DNA of 64,000 nt from Oscillospiraceae bacterium (GCA_902778285.1 CACYXC010000003.1:1-64000); one strand, 5' to 3'. Positions 7,940 to 16,797 are shown, counted from the stretch's first letter. The notes: generated by a model from the letters alone, not told the origin. Translations and numbers: made by a program.

Positions 7940-9307
7940 ATGATCGATTTTGTCAATTTTCTTTCTCCCGGCCGAAAGGGCCACCTGGTCGGCATCGGCG
8001 GCGTGTCCATGTCCTCTCTGGCGGAAGTGCTGCAGGGGATGGGCATCGGCGTGACCGGCTCGGACATGAACGAGAGCCCGAACGTCCGCGCCCTGAGGGA
8101 GCACGGGATTCCGGTCGCAATCGGCCACAGGGCGGAGAACGTGGCGCCGGACGTGGATTTCCTGGTGCGCACCGCCGCCGTACATAACGACAACCCCGAG
8201 GTGATCTACGCCCGCGCCCATGACATCCCCGTCTATGAGCGCAGCGAGGCCTGGGGCGCCGTCTCCCGCGATTACAGCAACGCCCTGTGCATCGCCGGCA
8301 CCCACGGCAAGACCACCACGACCTCCATGTGCACGCACATCCTGATGGCCGCGGATAAGGACCCCACCGTCATGATCGGCGGCACCCTGCCGCTGCTCAA
8401 CGCCGGGCACCGCGTCGGCCACGGGAACACCATCGTCATGGAGTCCTGCGAGTACTACAATTCCTTCCTGTCCTTCTATCCCACGGTGGCCGTGATCCTG
8501 AACATCGAGGCCGACCACCTGGACTTCTTCCGGGATCTGGCGGACGTGGAGGACTCCTTCCGCGCCTTTGCCGAGCGCGTGCCGGGCTACGGCAACGTGG
8601 TGGCAAACTATGACGATGTCAACACCATGAAGACGCTTGAAGGGCTGGACCGCAAGATCGTTACCTTCGGCCTGAGCCCGGAGGCGGATGTGCACGCGAA
8701 GAACATCCGCTACCACGGCGCGAACTCTGAGTTCGACATCTACTACAAGGGCCGCCTCTTCACGGACGTGACGCTGCATGTCCCCGGCCAGCACAACGTA
8801 AAAAACGCTCTGGCCGCCACCGCCGCCGCCATTTGTCTGGGCGTTCGCCCCATCGCCGTCAAATACGGCCTGGCGGGCTTCAACGGCGCCGGCCGGCGCT
8901 TCGAGTTCAAGGGCAAGTTCAACGGCGCTGACGTGTACGACGATTACGCCCATCACCCGGGCGAGCTGAAGGCGCTGCTCGACACGGTGGAGACGCTCAA
9001 CTACCAGCGCACGGTGCTGGTGTTCCAGCCTCACACCTATTCCCGCACGCAGGCTCTGTTCGACGATTTCGTCAGGCAGCTGCGCCGGCCCGACGTGCTG
9101 CTGCTGGCGGAGATCTATGCCGCGCGGGAGCAGAACACCATCGGCATCTCCTCGGCGGACCTGGCCGGGCAGGTGGACGGCGCCAGATTCTATCCCAGCT
9201 TTGAGGAGCTGGAAGCGGCACTGCGCGACATCGCCTGCCCGGGCGACATCATTCTGACCGTGGGCGCGGGCAATGTGTTCCGCGTCGGCGAAGATCTGGT
9301 CGGCTGA
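7940..9307 (+). CDS. murC: UDP-N-acetylmuramate--L-alanine ligase MurC
   Basis: Adds the first residue of the peptidoglycan stem peptide to UDP-MurNAc in the cytoplasm. The 455-residue product has the N-terminal UDP-binding loop GIGGVSMSSLAEVL and the ATP loop AGTHGKTTTTSM near residues 118-128. The central-domain motif ESCEYYNSF and the C-terminal DDYAHHPGELKALL and VFQPHTYSRT segments are all diagnostic of MurC. It is a single-gene unit with its own promoter and terminator. Confidence 0.96.
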   Translation: MIDFVNFLSPGRKGHLVGIGGVSMSSLAEVLQGMGIGVTGSDMNESPNVRALREHGIPVAIGHRAENVAPDVDFLVRTAAVHNDNPEVIYARAHDIPVYERSEAWGAVSRDYSNALCIAGTHGKTTTTSMCTHILMAADKDPTVMIGGTLPLLNAGHRVGHGNTIVMESCEYYNSFLSFYPTVAVILNIEADHLDFFRDLADVEDSFRAFAERVPGYGNVVANYDDVNTMKTLEGLDRKIVTFGLSPEADVHAKNIRYHGANSEFDIYYKGRLFTDVTLHVPGQHNVKNALAATAAAICLGVRPIAVKYGLAGFNGAGRRFEFKGKFNGADVYDDYAHHPGELKALLDTVETLNYQRTVLVFQPHTYSRTQALFDDFVRQLRRPDVLLLAEIYAAREQNTIGISSADLAGQVDGARFYPSFEELEAALRDIACPGDIILTVGAGNVFRVGEDLVG

Positions 9308-9364
9308 TGGCGGGACGGCTCTGCCGCGCAGAAAAACGCGCAACTGCATAAAAGACAGATCAAA

Positions 9365-9396
9365 AAACGGATCGCCTCGGAAGAGGCGATCCGTTT
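9365..9396. terminator. murC terminator hairpin, left copy flanking element C
   Basis: Perfect 14-bp stem AAACGGATCGCCTC/GAGGCGATCCGTTT with a GGAA loop. It is repeated exactly at 9521-9552 on the other side of the inserted element. Confidence 0.85.
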
Positions 9397-9520
9397 CAAG
9401 CTGTCGACAAAGTGTCGACAGCTTGAAAAGCAAAAATGGGAACTTCCGAAAAAGTTCCCATTTTTGCACAGATTGTACCGCGAAAGGGGACTTGCTCTGT
9501 ATGGGTTTGTCTACAGTCTG
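9397..9520 (+). mobile_element. Terminator-inserted TIR element, copy C (124 bp)
   Basis: Starts with the palindromic end CAAGCTGTCGAC (perfect hairpin 9397-9425) and ends with GTCTACAGTCTG, so it is inverted relative to copies A and B. It contains an extra terminator-like hairpin AAAAATGGGAACTT/AAGTTCCCATTTTT, shared with copy D but absent from A and B. Only half of the CGCGAGAGGG core palindrome remains. It lies between two exact copies of a 32-bp terminator hairpin. Confidence 0.75.
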
Positions 9521-9552
9521 AAACGGATCGCCTCGGAAGAGGCGATCCGTTT
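9521..9552. terminator. Terminator hairpin, right copy flanking element C
   Basis: Exact 32-bp duplicate of 9365-9396, followed by two further T residues. It can serve murC readthrough and the convergent minus-strand gene ending at 9574. Confidence 0.8.
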
Positions 9553-9573
9553 TTATGTTTTGATGGAGTCAGC

Positions 9574-10452
9574 TCAGAAGATGTCCTCGTTGACCTTGGT
9601 GGGCGGGGCCTCCACGATCTCGGGGTGCTGAAACATGTAGCGCATGGCCTGCAGGAGCTGGGCATAGTAGTGGCCGTCCACGATGCCCTCGTCCAGCACG
9701 AGCTTGGTGTCGATGTACTTGTTGTCCTCGACCTGACCCTGGCGGTTGATCTCGTACTTGTGGTACTTGGCGCCGAAGGCGATGAACACCGGCAGCGTGC
9801 CGAAGTTGTAGATGTGATGGTATACGGGGCCGATGCGCAGAGAGCCCAGATCGGTGATGATCATGGAGCCGTGGAAGGGGCTGGCGTTGAGCAGGGACTG
9901 CGGCAGGATGCCGAAGTAGTCGCCGATGCGCAGCAGCGCGATCGCAAAGCGGATCAGGAAGCGGGGCATGCGGGCGAAGAAATCCGCAACGTCTTCGGTG
10001 TTGTTATTGTCGTCCGAGGTCTTGATCTCGCCGATCTTCTCGTTCATCTTCCGGTAGACGTCAAAGATCGTATCGGTCGGCTCAAACTGGACCTTGATCG
10101 AGGTCTCGGTCGCATCCAGCGTGATGGAGCGCTTGACGGTCATGATGATCTCTATGTTGTTCCTGGCGTAGATCCTGCGGCCGACGACGAAGCGGTTGAC
10201 GCCGGGCAGCATGGAGATGCAGCGGATATAGGCGGCGATGAGGAAATGCAGCATGCCGATGCCCTTGAAGCCCTCCACGCGCAGCTTGCGCAGGCGGCGA
10301 TCCAGCGCCGTGATCTCAAAGCTCTCCTCGTAATGGATGCTGCGGTCGTTGCGCTGGGGCATGATGAAGGGGATGAATTTGGAGTAGCCGGGCAGCGAAC
10401 GAATAAGGCGGCCTTCCTTGCGGTCGCCGAAACGGCGTCTCTTCTGAGCCAT
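9574..10452 (-). CDS. 2-oxoacid dehydrogenase E2/CAT-fold-like protein with DEG in place of DHR
   Basis: The C-terminal 90 residues of this 292-residue protein follow the catalytic domain of dihydrolipoyl acyltransferases and chloramphenicol acetyltransferase: a strand pair, then KLVLDEGIVDGHYYAQLLQAM. In the enzymes this segment is DHRxxDG, with the His as general base; here the position is Glu while the DG is kept. No lipoyl or E1/E3-binding domain is present. Acyl transfer by the usual mechanism is therefore doubtful and no substrate can be proposed. The start at 10452 is chosen because GGAGG lies seven bases upstream. Confidence 0.65.
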   Translation of the reverse strand: MAQKRRRFGDRKEGRLIRSLPGYSKFIPFIMPQRNDRSIHYEESFEITALDRRLRKLRVEGFKGIGMLHFLIAAYIRCISMLPGVNRFVVGRRIYARNNIEIIMTVKRSITLDATETSIKVQFEPTDTIFDVYRKMNEKIGEIKTSDDNNNTEDVADFFARMPRFLIRFAIALLRIGDYFGILPQSLLNASPFHGSMIITDLGSLRIGPVYHHIYNFGTLPVFIAFGAKYHKYEINRQGQVEDNKYIDTKLVLDEGIVDGHYYAQLLQAMRYMFQHPEIVEAPPTKVNEDIF

Positions 10453-10492
10453 GGTTGGTCCTCCGGACAATTCTGTTTTTTCAAGTAACGCA

Positions 10493-10521
10493 ATTATAAA
10501 GGGATTGCAATCGGATTACAA
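10493..10521 (-). promoter_or_regulatory. Promoter of the E2-like gene
   Basis: Minus-strand TTGTAA (10516-10521) and TATAAT (10493-10498), 17-bp spacer, about 40 bp upstream of the start at 10452. Confidence 0.65.
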
Positions 10522-10578
10522 GAAAAAGATGAGCAGGCGGCGAAAATTTAAGAATTTTGAAACATGTGCGTGCCGCGG

Positions 10579-11574
10579 CTATCGCTTCAGCTTCCTGCGG
10601 ATATCCTCTCCGGCGAAGGGGAGGGAGAGGTAGGAGCCGCTCAACCGCGAGCAGATCTGCGGCGTGTAGAGCTTCTGCAGCTCGCTGTCGGAGCAGTTGG
10701 TGCTGATGATGGTCTTTTTCCCGTTGACCAGGCGCGTGTTGATGAGCGTATACAGGGCGCTGACGGACATGGGCGTGACCATCTCGGTGCCGAGATCGTC
10801 CAGAATCATCAGGTCGCAGGAGAGCATGCGCTCGACCCGGCGGCCGGCCTGCTCCTGCTCCTCCGGATCACGGGAGAATTTCTGCCGCTCAAAGGCGCCG
10901 AGCGCGGAGGAGGCTGTGTCATAGCAGACCGAGCAGCCCTTTTTCGCCACGACGCGGGCAATGCAGGCGGACAGATAGGTCTTGCCCAGACCGGGGTCGC
11001 CCTGCAGGAGAAGGTTGGAGGAGACGGCGGGGAAATTCTCCGCAAACTTGCGGCAGCTTCCCAGAGCGATCTCCGCCAGCTCCCGCGGCACGCAGCGGCG
11101 AATGGGATCCCAGACGTCGGGATAGAGCGACAGGTCGAAATGTTCGAAGCACTCGTCGCCCGTCTGCAGCAGCACACCCAGCTCCTTCGTCAGCTCCGCG
11201 TTGTAGAGCTTTTCCAGACACTCGCAGGGGCCGGAGGGGCCGTTGCCGGTGTCCCGGCACTTGGGGCAGTCCACGATCTCATCCAGATAGCCCATGGGCA
11301 GGCCGTTTTCCACCAGCAGCTCCGCCCGCCGGGCCTGCTGCTCCAGATTGGCTCTCTCCAGCGCCGCGATCCGCGCGGCCATATCCGCCGGGCGCTGCAG
11401 CGTCAGGCACAGAAGCTCCCGCATCTGCCCGCGCAGCTCGGCGTCGATCCGCTCGATCTCCGGGACGCGGCTGTATACGAGACGCAGGCGGCGGCTGTGC
11501 TCTGCCTCGTTTTCGGCTCGTTTTGCTTCCAGTTGCGCTCTGGCGCGCGCCAGGAGCTGTCCGTCGTAGGGCAT
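10579..11574 (-). CDS. DnaI/DnaC-like helicase-loader ATPase
   Basis: A 331-residue AAA+ protein of the DnaC/IstB group. The N-terminal ~150 residues include a helical part and a cysteine cluster CPKCRDTG...CECLEK, which fits the zinc-binding domain of helicase loaders. The ATPase core follows, with Walker A GDPGLGKTYLSA and Walker B LMILDDLGTEM, and then sensor NCSDSELQKLY. It lies 12 bp after a DnaD-domain gene, the usual pairing of Firmicute primosome genes, so loading of the replicative helicase is the likely role. An IstB transposition protein is less likely because no transposase is nearby. Confidence 0.85.
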   Translation of the reverse strand: MPYDGQLLARARAQLEAKRAENEAEHSRRLRLVYSRVPEIERIDAELRGQMRELLCLTLQRPADMAARIAALERANLEQQARRAELLVENGLPMGYLDEIVDCPKCRDTGNGPSGPCECLEKLYNAELTKELGVLLQTGDECFEHFDLSLYPDVWDPIRRCVPRELAEIALGSCRKFAENFPAVSSNLLLQGDPGLGKTYLSACIARVVAKKGCSVCYDTASSALGAFERQKFSRDPEEQEQAGRRVERMLSCDLMILDDLGTEMVTPMSVSALYTLINTRLVNGKKTIISTNCSDSELQKLYTPQICSRLSGSYLSLPFAGEDIRRKLKR

Positions 11575-11586
11575 AGGATTCTCTCC

Positions 11587-12537
11587 TTAAATCTTGTCGA
11601 TGATCTTCCGCAGCTCGTCCATGTCCACGGGCCTGGGCTCTTCATGGGGTCCGGGCTTTTTCACGGGCCTGCGGCTGTCCTTCTCTTCGATCTCCCCGGC
11701 CGTATGCAGGCCCTTTTCGTGCCAGCTGAGCAGGATCTTGTTCATGTACGGCCACTTGAGCGCGCCGGTCTGGGTCAGCGTCCGGTCGTAGGCGATGGCG
11801 ACGGCGTCCTCGTGAAAGCCCATCTCCAGCCATGAGGTGATGTATTTTTCCTCGGTGGCCGTGAGCTCGCGGCCGTATATGTTCAGCAGCGCTTTGACCC
11901 GGCCCAGCTCGCCCCGGCGTTCCTTCTGCGCGCTGATGTAGGCGTCGGCCTGCTCGAGCGTCATGATCTCTTCCCGCGCCCACTGGTAGGCGAGCTTCTC
12001 GACGGCCCGGGCGCTGGGGCGGCGGCTGCTGCCGTAGCGCTCCTGAAACTGCTCGCCGCAGTAGGTCAGCAGCATGACGAGGACTTCCGCGGGGATGCCC
12101 AGGTAGTCGTACACGCCGAAAAGCGTCCGGGTATCGCTGCTGCTCAGGTTGCGCCCGATGACTCTGGCCGCCTCCGCCAGAACAGCGGAAAAGCCGGGGT
12201 CCTCCCGGCTTCGCCGGGCTATATCCTCCGCCGAATACTGCGGCAGCTCTTCCGCGGGAGGGAGGACTTCACGAGCTCCGCCTGGCGCGTAGGGCTTTTC
12301 GGAGACGGGCTGCGCGGGCGCGCCGAAAGACGGCAGCAGCTCCATCCGACGCAGCTTTTCCTCGGCCGCGCCGATCTCCCGCATGGTGCGGCAGAGCGCG
12401 GCGGCCGCCTGCTCCGGGTCCTGACTGCCGCTTTTGAGCCAATAGAGATACAGCAGCGCCACGTCCCCGTCGTGCGCGGCGAGGAGCCTGTCCAATGCGC
12501 GGGCGCTGATGGCTTTTTCTGTCGTGCTGTCCTGCAT
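11587..12537 (-). CDS. DnaD-domain replication initiation protein
   Basis: The 316-residue protein has a poorly conserved N-terminal half and two DnaD-like helical modules in the C-terminal half. One is DTRTLFGVYDYLGIPAEVLVMLLTYC followed by YQWAREEIMTLEQADAYI, and the other is ITSWLEMGFHEDAVAIAYDRTL with ALKWPYMNKILLSWHEKGLHT. The YMNKIL-W tail is typical of DnaD/DnaB ssDNA-binding domains. It is the first gene of the unit with the DnaI-like loader. Confidence 0.85.
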   Translation of the reverse strand: MQDSTTEKAISARALDRLLAAHDGDVALLYLYWLKSGSQDPEQAAAALCRTMREIGAAEEKLRRMELLPSFGAPAQPVSEKPYAPGGAREVLPPAEELPQYSAEDIARRSREDPGFSAVLAEAARVIGRNLSSSDTRTLFGVYDYLGIPAEVLVMLLTYCGEQFQERYGSSRRPSARAVEKLAYQWAREEIMTLEQADAYISAQKERRGELGRVKALLNIYGRELTATEEKYITSWLEMGFHEDAVAIAYDRTLTQTGALKWPYMNKILLSWHEKGLHTAGEIEEKDSRRPVKKPGPHEEPRPVDMDELRKIIDKI

Positions 12538-12585
12538 TTTCCTGCCTCTGCGTCAAGATTCAAAAATAATTTACAAGCAGAGCTT

Positions 12586-12614
12586 ATTATAGCATCAAAT
12601 TTGACTTGTCGCAA
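12586..12614 (-). promoter_or_regulatory. Promoter of the dnaD-dnaI unit
   Basis: Minus-strand TTGCGA (12609-12614) and TATAAT (12586-12591), 17-bp spacer. Its -35 overlaps the -35 of the divergent promoter at 12606-12635. Confidence 0.7.
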
Positions 12615-12635
12615 TAGGCAGCTGTGTGTTATAAT
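12606..12635 (+). promoter_or_regulatory. Promoter of the U32 peptidase gene
   Basis: TTGTCG (12606-12611) and TATAAT (12630-12635), 18-bp spacer, with about 57 bp to the start codon. Confidence 0.6.
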
Positions 12636-12692
12636 ACCCTGTATTTTGTGGCAGTATGCCCGGACGGGCATGCGCCGAAAAGGAGCAAGGAC

Positions 12693-14774
12693 ATGATTGA
12701 GCTGCTCTCGCCGGCCGGCTCTCCCGAGGCTGTGATCGCCGCCGTGCAGAACGGAGCGGACGCCGTGTATCTGGGCATGGGTAATTTCAACGCCCGGCGC
12801 GGCGCCAGAAATTTCTCCGATGAGGAGTTTGAAAAAGCGGTTCGCTACTGCCGTATCCGCGGCTGCAAGGTCTATGTGACGCTCAACACCCTGGTCAACG
12901 ACCGGGAGATGGAGAGCGCAGTCAGGGCCGCGGGGCTGGCCTCCGACCTGGGGGCCGACGGCATTATCATTCAGGATCTGGGCCTGATCAAGGCCGTGCG
13001 CAGCGCCCTGCCCGATATCCCGCTGCACGCCAGCACCCAGATGAGCATCCACAATCTCGCGGGCGTCGAGGCCGCGGCGGAGATGGGGCTGACGCGCGCC
13101 GTGCTCGCGCGGGAGCTGAGCCTGGAGGAGATCCGGCTCATCACCTCGCACGCCTCCATCGAGACGGAGGTCTTCGTCCACGGGGCGCTGTGCTTCTGCC
13201 ACTCCGGGCAGTGCTATATGTCCGCGATGATCGGCCGCCGCAGCGGCAACCGCGGCATGTGCGCCCAGCCCTGCAGGATGCAGTATACGCTCACCGGCAG
13301 CGCGGAGGACCATCCGCTCTCCCTCAAGGACAGCTGCCTGGTGGACCGGCTCGACGAGCTGGAAGAGGCGGGCGTGGCCTGCCTGAAGATCGAGGGGCGC
13401 ATGAAACGGCCCGAATACACCGCCATCGTCACCGGCGTCTACTCCAAGGCGCTCCGGGAGCGCCGCAAGCCCACGAAGGAGGAGATGCAGCTGCTGGAGC
13501 AGGCCTTCTCCCGTCAGGGCTTTACGCAGGGCTACTTCAACGGCGACAGGGAGGACATGCTCGGCACCCGCACCGACGAGGACAAAGCGGACGAGTCGGT
13601 CTTCACCGCCGCCCGCCGGGCCTATGCCGAGGGCGAGCTGCGCCGGGTGCCCGTGCATTTCTACACCGTCGTGGAGAAGGGCATGCCCGTCCGGGCCATC
13701 GCCTTCGACGACGACGGAAACAAAGCCGTGACCTACGGCGCGGTGCCCGAGCGGGCAAAGCGCCAGGGCCTGACGGACAGCTATCTGACCGAACAGATGT
13801 TCAAGACCGGCGGCACGCCGTATTCCGTGGTGGAGAACCGGGCGAAGACGGACCCGGGGCTGTTCCTGCCCGCGGCGGAGATCAACCGCCTGCGCAGGGA
13901 TCTGATCTCCCAGCTGTCCGAGGAGCGCGCGAAGCCCCCGGTGAAAGCACACGGCCCGATGCCGCCGACGCCGAAGAACGATGTGCCTCTGGGCGACCCG
14001 AAGATCATTTTTCAGCTGCGCACCGAGGACCAGCTGACCGAGGAGCTGGCCGCGCTCCGACCCGATTATCTCTATCTGCCGGCCGATCTGATGGCCGGGC
14101 ACTTTGAGCGGGTCCTGCCCTTTGTCAATCAGGGCAGCGTCCCCGTCGCGGTGCTGCCCCGCATCGTCACCGACGATGAAGTGCGAGCGCTGTACGACAC
14201 GCTGCGGCGGCTGCAGGAGCTGGGCGTGAGCGAGGCTCTTGTGGGCAACCTCGGGCAGATCGTCATGGCGCGCAGCGCGGGCTTCCGCCTCCGGGGCGAC
14301 TTCGGCCTAAACGCCTTCAATTCCTACTCGCTGCAGGTGCTGCAGGAGGCGGGCTTCCTGTCCGCGACGGCCTCCTTCGAGCTGCGCCTGAGCCAGATCC
14401 GCGACATGGCCAAGCCTCTGGACACCGAGGCGATCGTTTACGGCCGCCTGCCGGTCATGATCTCCGAGCAGAATCTGCTCAAGAACATCAGCGGCCGCAG
14501 CAAGGCGCTGCCCGGCGAGCTGTCGGACCGCATGGGCGCCGTGTTCCCCGTGGTGTCCGAGGCCGGGGACAGGACCGTGATCTACAACGCGCACAAGCTG
14601 TATCTGGCGGACAAAAAAGAGGAGCTCTATGCCGTCGGCTTCTGGGGGCTGCGGCTGCTGTTCACCACCGAGAGCGCCAGAGAGTGCCTGGAGGTGGCGA
14701 AGGGCCACCTGGGCCTGTCCAACTACCGGCCCAATGTACTGACCCGCGGGCTCTACCTGCGCGGCGTCGAATAA
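12693..14774 (+). CDS. Peptidase U32 family protein (long form)
   Basis: The 693-residue protein begins IELLSPAGSPEAVIAAVQNGADAVYLG, the barrel start of U32 proteins. The signature segment EVFVHGALCFCHSGQCYMS and the conserved cysteines of GNRGMCAQPCRMQY follow, as in RlhA/UbiU-type members that bind an iron-sulfur cluster. The C-terminal ~270 residues are the extra domain of long U32 proteins. Members of this family act in RNA hydroxylation or as collagenase-like proteins; the cysteine set favours an RNA-modifying role but this is inference. Start chosen at 12693 because AGGAG lies seven bases upstream. Confidence 0.88.
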   Translation: MIELLSPAGSPEAVIAAVQNGADAVYLGMGNFNARRGARNFSDEEFEKAVRYCRIRGCKVYVTLNTLVNDREMESAVRAAGLASDLGADGIIIQDLGLIKAVRSALPDIPLHASTQMSIHNLAGVEAAAEMGLTRAVLARELSLEEIRLITSHASIETEVFVHGALCFCHSGQCYMSAMIGRRSGNRGMCAQPCRMQYTLTGSAEDHPLSLKDSCLVDRLDELEEAGVACLKIEGRMKRPEYTAIVTGVYSKALRERRKPTKEEMQLLEQAFSRQGFTQGYFNGDREDMLGTRTDEDKADESVFTAARRAYAEGELRRVPVHFYTVVEKGMPVRAIAFDDDGNKAVTYGAVPERAKRQGLTDSYLTEQMFKTGGTPYSVVENRAKTDPGLFLPAAEINRLRRDLISQLSEERAKPPVKAHGPMPPTPKNDVPLGDPKIIFQLRTEDQLTEELAALRPDYLYLPADLMAGHFERVLPFVNQGSVPVAVLPRIVTDDEVRALYDTLRRLQELGVSEALVGNLGQIVMARSAGFRLRGDFGLNAFNSYSLQVLQEAGFLSATASFELRLSQIRDMAKPLDTEAIVYGRLPVMISEQNLLKNISGRSKALPGELSDRMGAVFPVVSEAGDRTVIYNAHKLYLADKKEELYAVGFWGLRLLFTTESARECLEVAKGHLGLSNYRPNVLTRGLYLRGVE

Positions 14775-14798
14775 AGAAACAGGACAGTAAGGATCGAT

Positions 14799-15371
14799 AT
14801 GAACATCATTCTGGCTTCCGGCTCTCCGAGGCGCAAAGAGCTGATGGAGATGCTGGGCGTGAAGAATCTGAAGATCATCCCCGCGAAAGGGGAGGAGGCC
14901 GCCCCGACCGGCGAAGGGCCGGAGGAGCTGGTCATGGCGCTCGCCGCCGCCAAGGCGGAGGAAGTGGCCGCGCAGGCTGCGGAGGACGATGTGGTCATCG
15001 CAGCGGACACGATCGTGTGGCTGGACGGCCGCCCCTTCGGCAAGCCCCACTCCCGCGCCGAGGCGATGGCGATGCTGCGGCGTCTGTCGGGCAATACGCA
15101 CCATGTCTATACCGGCGTCGCGGTGCTGCGCGGCGGCACGGAGCGGCTGGGCTATGAGTGCACGGCGGTCCATTTCCGGGAAATCCCGGAGGAGGAGATC
15201 GCGCACTATGTGGACAGCGGCGAGCCGATGGACAAGGCCGGCGCCTATGGGGCGCAGGGCCTGGGCGCGCTGTTCGTGCGCGGCATCGAGGGCGACTTTT
15301 TTAACGTGATGGGCCTGCCGCTGTGCAGGCTGGACGCAATGCTGAAAGAGCAGGGAGTTGGACTTCTTTGA
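14799..15371 (+). CDS. maf: Maf-like nucleotide pyrophosphatase
   Basis: The 190-residue product has the Maf signature ASGSPRRKELM at residues 5-15 and the metal-binding VVIAADTIVWLDG. The HHVYTGVAVL and DKAGAYGAQGLGALFV segments are also present. Maf proteins hydrolyse non-canonical nucleoside triphosphates (UTP/dTTP type) and were first linked to septum inhibition. It lies directly upstream of mreC, with its last codons overlapping the possible GTG start of the mreC frame, the conserved maf-mreC-mreD order. Confidence 0.93.
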   Translation: MNIILASGSPRRKELMEMLGVKNLKIIPAKGEEAAPTGEGPEELVMALAAAKAEEVAAQAAEDDVVIAADTIVWLDGRPFGKPHSRAEAMAMLRRLSGNTHHVYTGVAVLRGGTERLGYECTAVHFREIPEEEIAHYVDSGEPMDKAGAYGAQGLGALFVRGIEGDFFNVMGLPLCRLDAMLKEQGVGLL

Positions 15372-16210
15372 AAGAGTATCTGAGAAAAAACGGGATACGG
15401 ATCGCCGTGATCGTGCTGGCGGTGGCGCTGCTGGTCGGCGTCGGCAACGCCGCGCGCGGCGGCCGGATCGGCCTGCTGCACAACACCACCGGCGTGCTGG
15501 CGGCGCCCATGCAGAAGGTTTTGAGCTCCACGGTCAATCTGTTCAACAGTATCTACGGCTATCTGTACAAGTACGATTCGCTGATGGCGGAGAATGAGTC
15601 GCTGCGCGCGCAATTGGCGGATGCGCAGAAGTCCGCGCGCGACGGCATCGAGGCCTCGGAGGAAAACGTGCGCCTGCGGGAAGCGCTCTATCTGCGGCAG
15701 AAGCACACCGACTACATCCTGGAATCGGCCAAGGTGGTCCTCTGGTCGTCCTCCAACTGGTCGTCCTCCTTTACGATCAGCAAGGGCTCGACCAGCGGCA
15801 TCGAGCTGCACGACCCTGTCATCACCGAGTACGGCGCGCTGGTCGGCCAGGTCACCGAGCTCGGCGCGACCTGGGCCACGGTCAGCACGCTCATCGACGT
15901 GGACATGAGCGTGGGCGCCTACGTCGGGGCCAGCGGGAGCTCCGGCATGGTGGTGGGAGAGTACGCGCTGATGCGGGAGAAGACCGCCAAGCTCACCTTC
16001 CTTGCCGACGGGGCGCAGATCTTCACCGGGGATGAGGTGCTGACCTCCGGCTCCGGCGGCGCGTTCCCGGCCGGGCTGGTCATCGGAACGCTCACCAGCG
16101 TCCAGAGCGAGGCGGGCGGCCAGGTCGAATACGGCGTGGTCACGCCTCAGTGCGATCTGGATGCGCTGGTGCAGGTCTTCATCATCAAGGACTTTCAGGT
16201 GGTTGAATAA
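15368..16210 (+). CDS. mreC: Rod-shape-determining protein MreC
   Basis: Elongasome scaffold. The 280-residue product has one N-terminal transmembrane helix (about residues 8-26) and a periplasm-side coiled coil with YDSLMAENESLRAQLADAQ (about residues 68-100). The beta-rich MreC core contains VVLWSSSNWSSSFTISKGSTSGI and GEYALMREKTAKLTFL. The start is probably the TTG at 15368 with GGGAG upstream. A GTG at 15323 would add 15 residues inside the maf frame without improving family fit. mreB is not next to it, so mreB must lie elsewhere. Confidence 0.9.
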   Translation: MKEYLRKNGIRIAVIVLAVALLVGVGNAARGGRIGLLHNTTGVLAAPMQKVLSSTVNLFNSIYGYLYKYDSLMAENESLRAQLADAQKSARDGIEASEENVRLREALYLRQKHTDYILESAKVVLWSSSNWSSSFTISKGSTSGIELHDPVITEYGALVGQVTELGATWATVSTLIDVDMSVGAYVGASGSSGMVVGEYALMREKTAKLTFLADGAQIFTGDEVLTSGSGGAFPAGLVIGTLTSVQSEAGGQVEYGVVTPQCDLDALVQVFIIKDFQVVE

Positions 16211-16212
16211 CA

Positions 16213-16749
16213 TTGAACGAAAACGTTTTTCTCTCCAGACTGCGGGAAACGGTCAGCAGAGACTATCTGTCCAAAATCAAGGTCCGGCGCGTGCTCAAAT
16301 ATGCGCTCTACCTGTTTTTGGCGCTGCTGGTGCAGAACATGCTCTTTACCCAGCTGCGCATCGCGGGGGTCTGCCCGATGATCCTGCCGGCGGTCGCGGT
16401 GGCGGTCGGCATGTTTGAGGGACCGATGTGGGGCGCGGTGCTCAGCCTGATCCTCGGCATCTTCGCGGACATGGCCTTCGTGGAGAACATGATCCTCTTT
16501 ACGGTGCTGTTCCCGGGCATTTCCTTTGCCACGGGCTTTGTCTCCACGTTCCTCATCAACCGCCGCTTCTTCGCCTTTATGGGCGCGGCCTTCCTCGGCC
16601 TGCTGGTCACGGCTCTGGTGCAGATGCTGCACATCGTCGCGCTGGACACCTTTTCGCCCGTGATGTTTCGCGTCGTGCTCCTGCAGACCCTCTGGTCCCT
16701 GCCCTTTGCCGTGCCGGCCTATCTCCCGCCGGCGCGTTGGATCGAGTAA
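16213..16749 (+). CDS. mreD: Rod-shape-determining protein MreD
   Basis: A 178-residue integral membrane protein with five or six hydrophobic helices. The first is YALYLFLALLVQNMLF (about residues 34-49). The family-type motif FEGPMWGAVLSLILGIFADM (about residues 70-89) corresponds to the conserved G-x2-x-GxxxGxxxD region of MreD. It begins with TTG two bases after the mreC stop and is followed by mrdA, so it belongs to the mreC-mreD-mrdA elongasome unit. Confidence 0.88.
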   Translation: MNENVFLSRLRETVSRDYLSKIKVRRVLKYALYLFLALLVQNMLFTQLRIAGVCPMILPAVAVAVGMFEGPMWGAVLSLILGIFADMAFVENMILFTVLFPGISFATGFVSTFLINRRFFAFMGAAFLGLLVTALVQMLHIVALDTFSPVMFRVVLLQTLWSLPFAVPAYLPPARWIE

Positions 16750-16797
16750 GAGTATTCAGTATTCAGCTTTCAGTTTTCAGTCTAAGAAAGGCAACGC

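Noticed and set aside
10579..11574. IstB accessory protein of an IS21-type insertion sequence
   Set aside because: No transposase gene or inverted repeats are adjacent, and the DnaD-domain gene upstream makes a helicase loader more likely.
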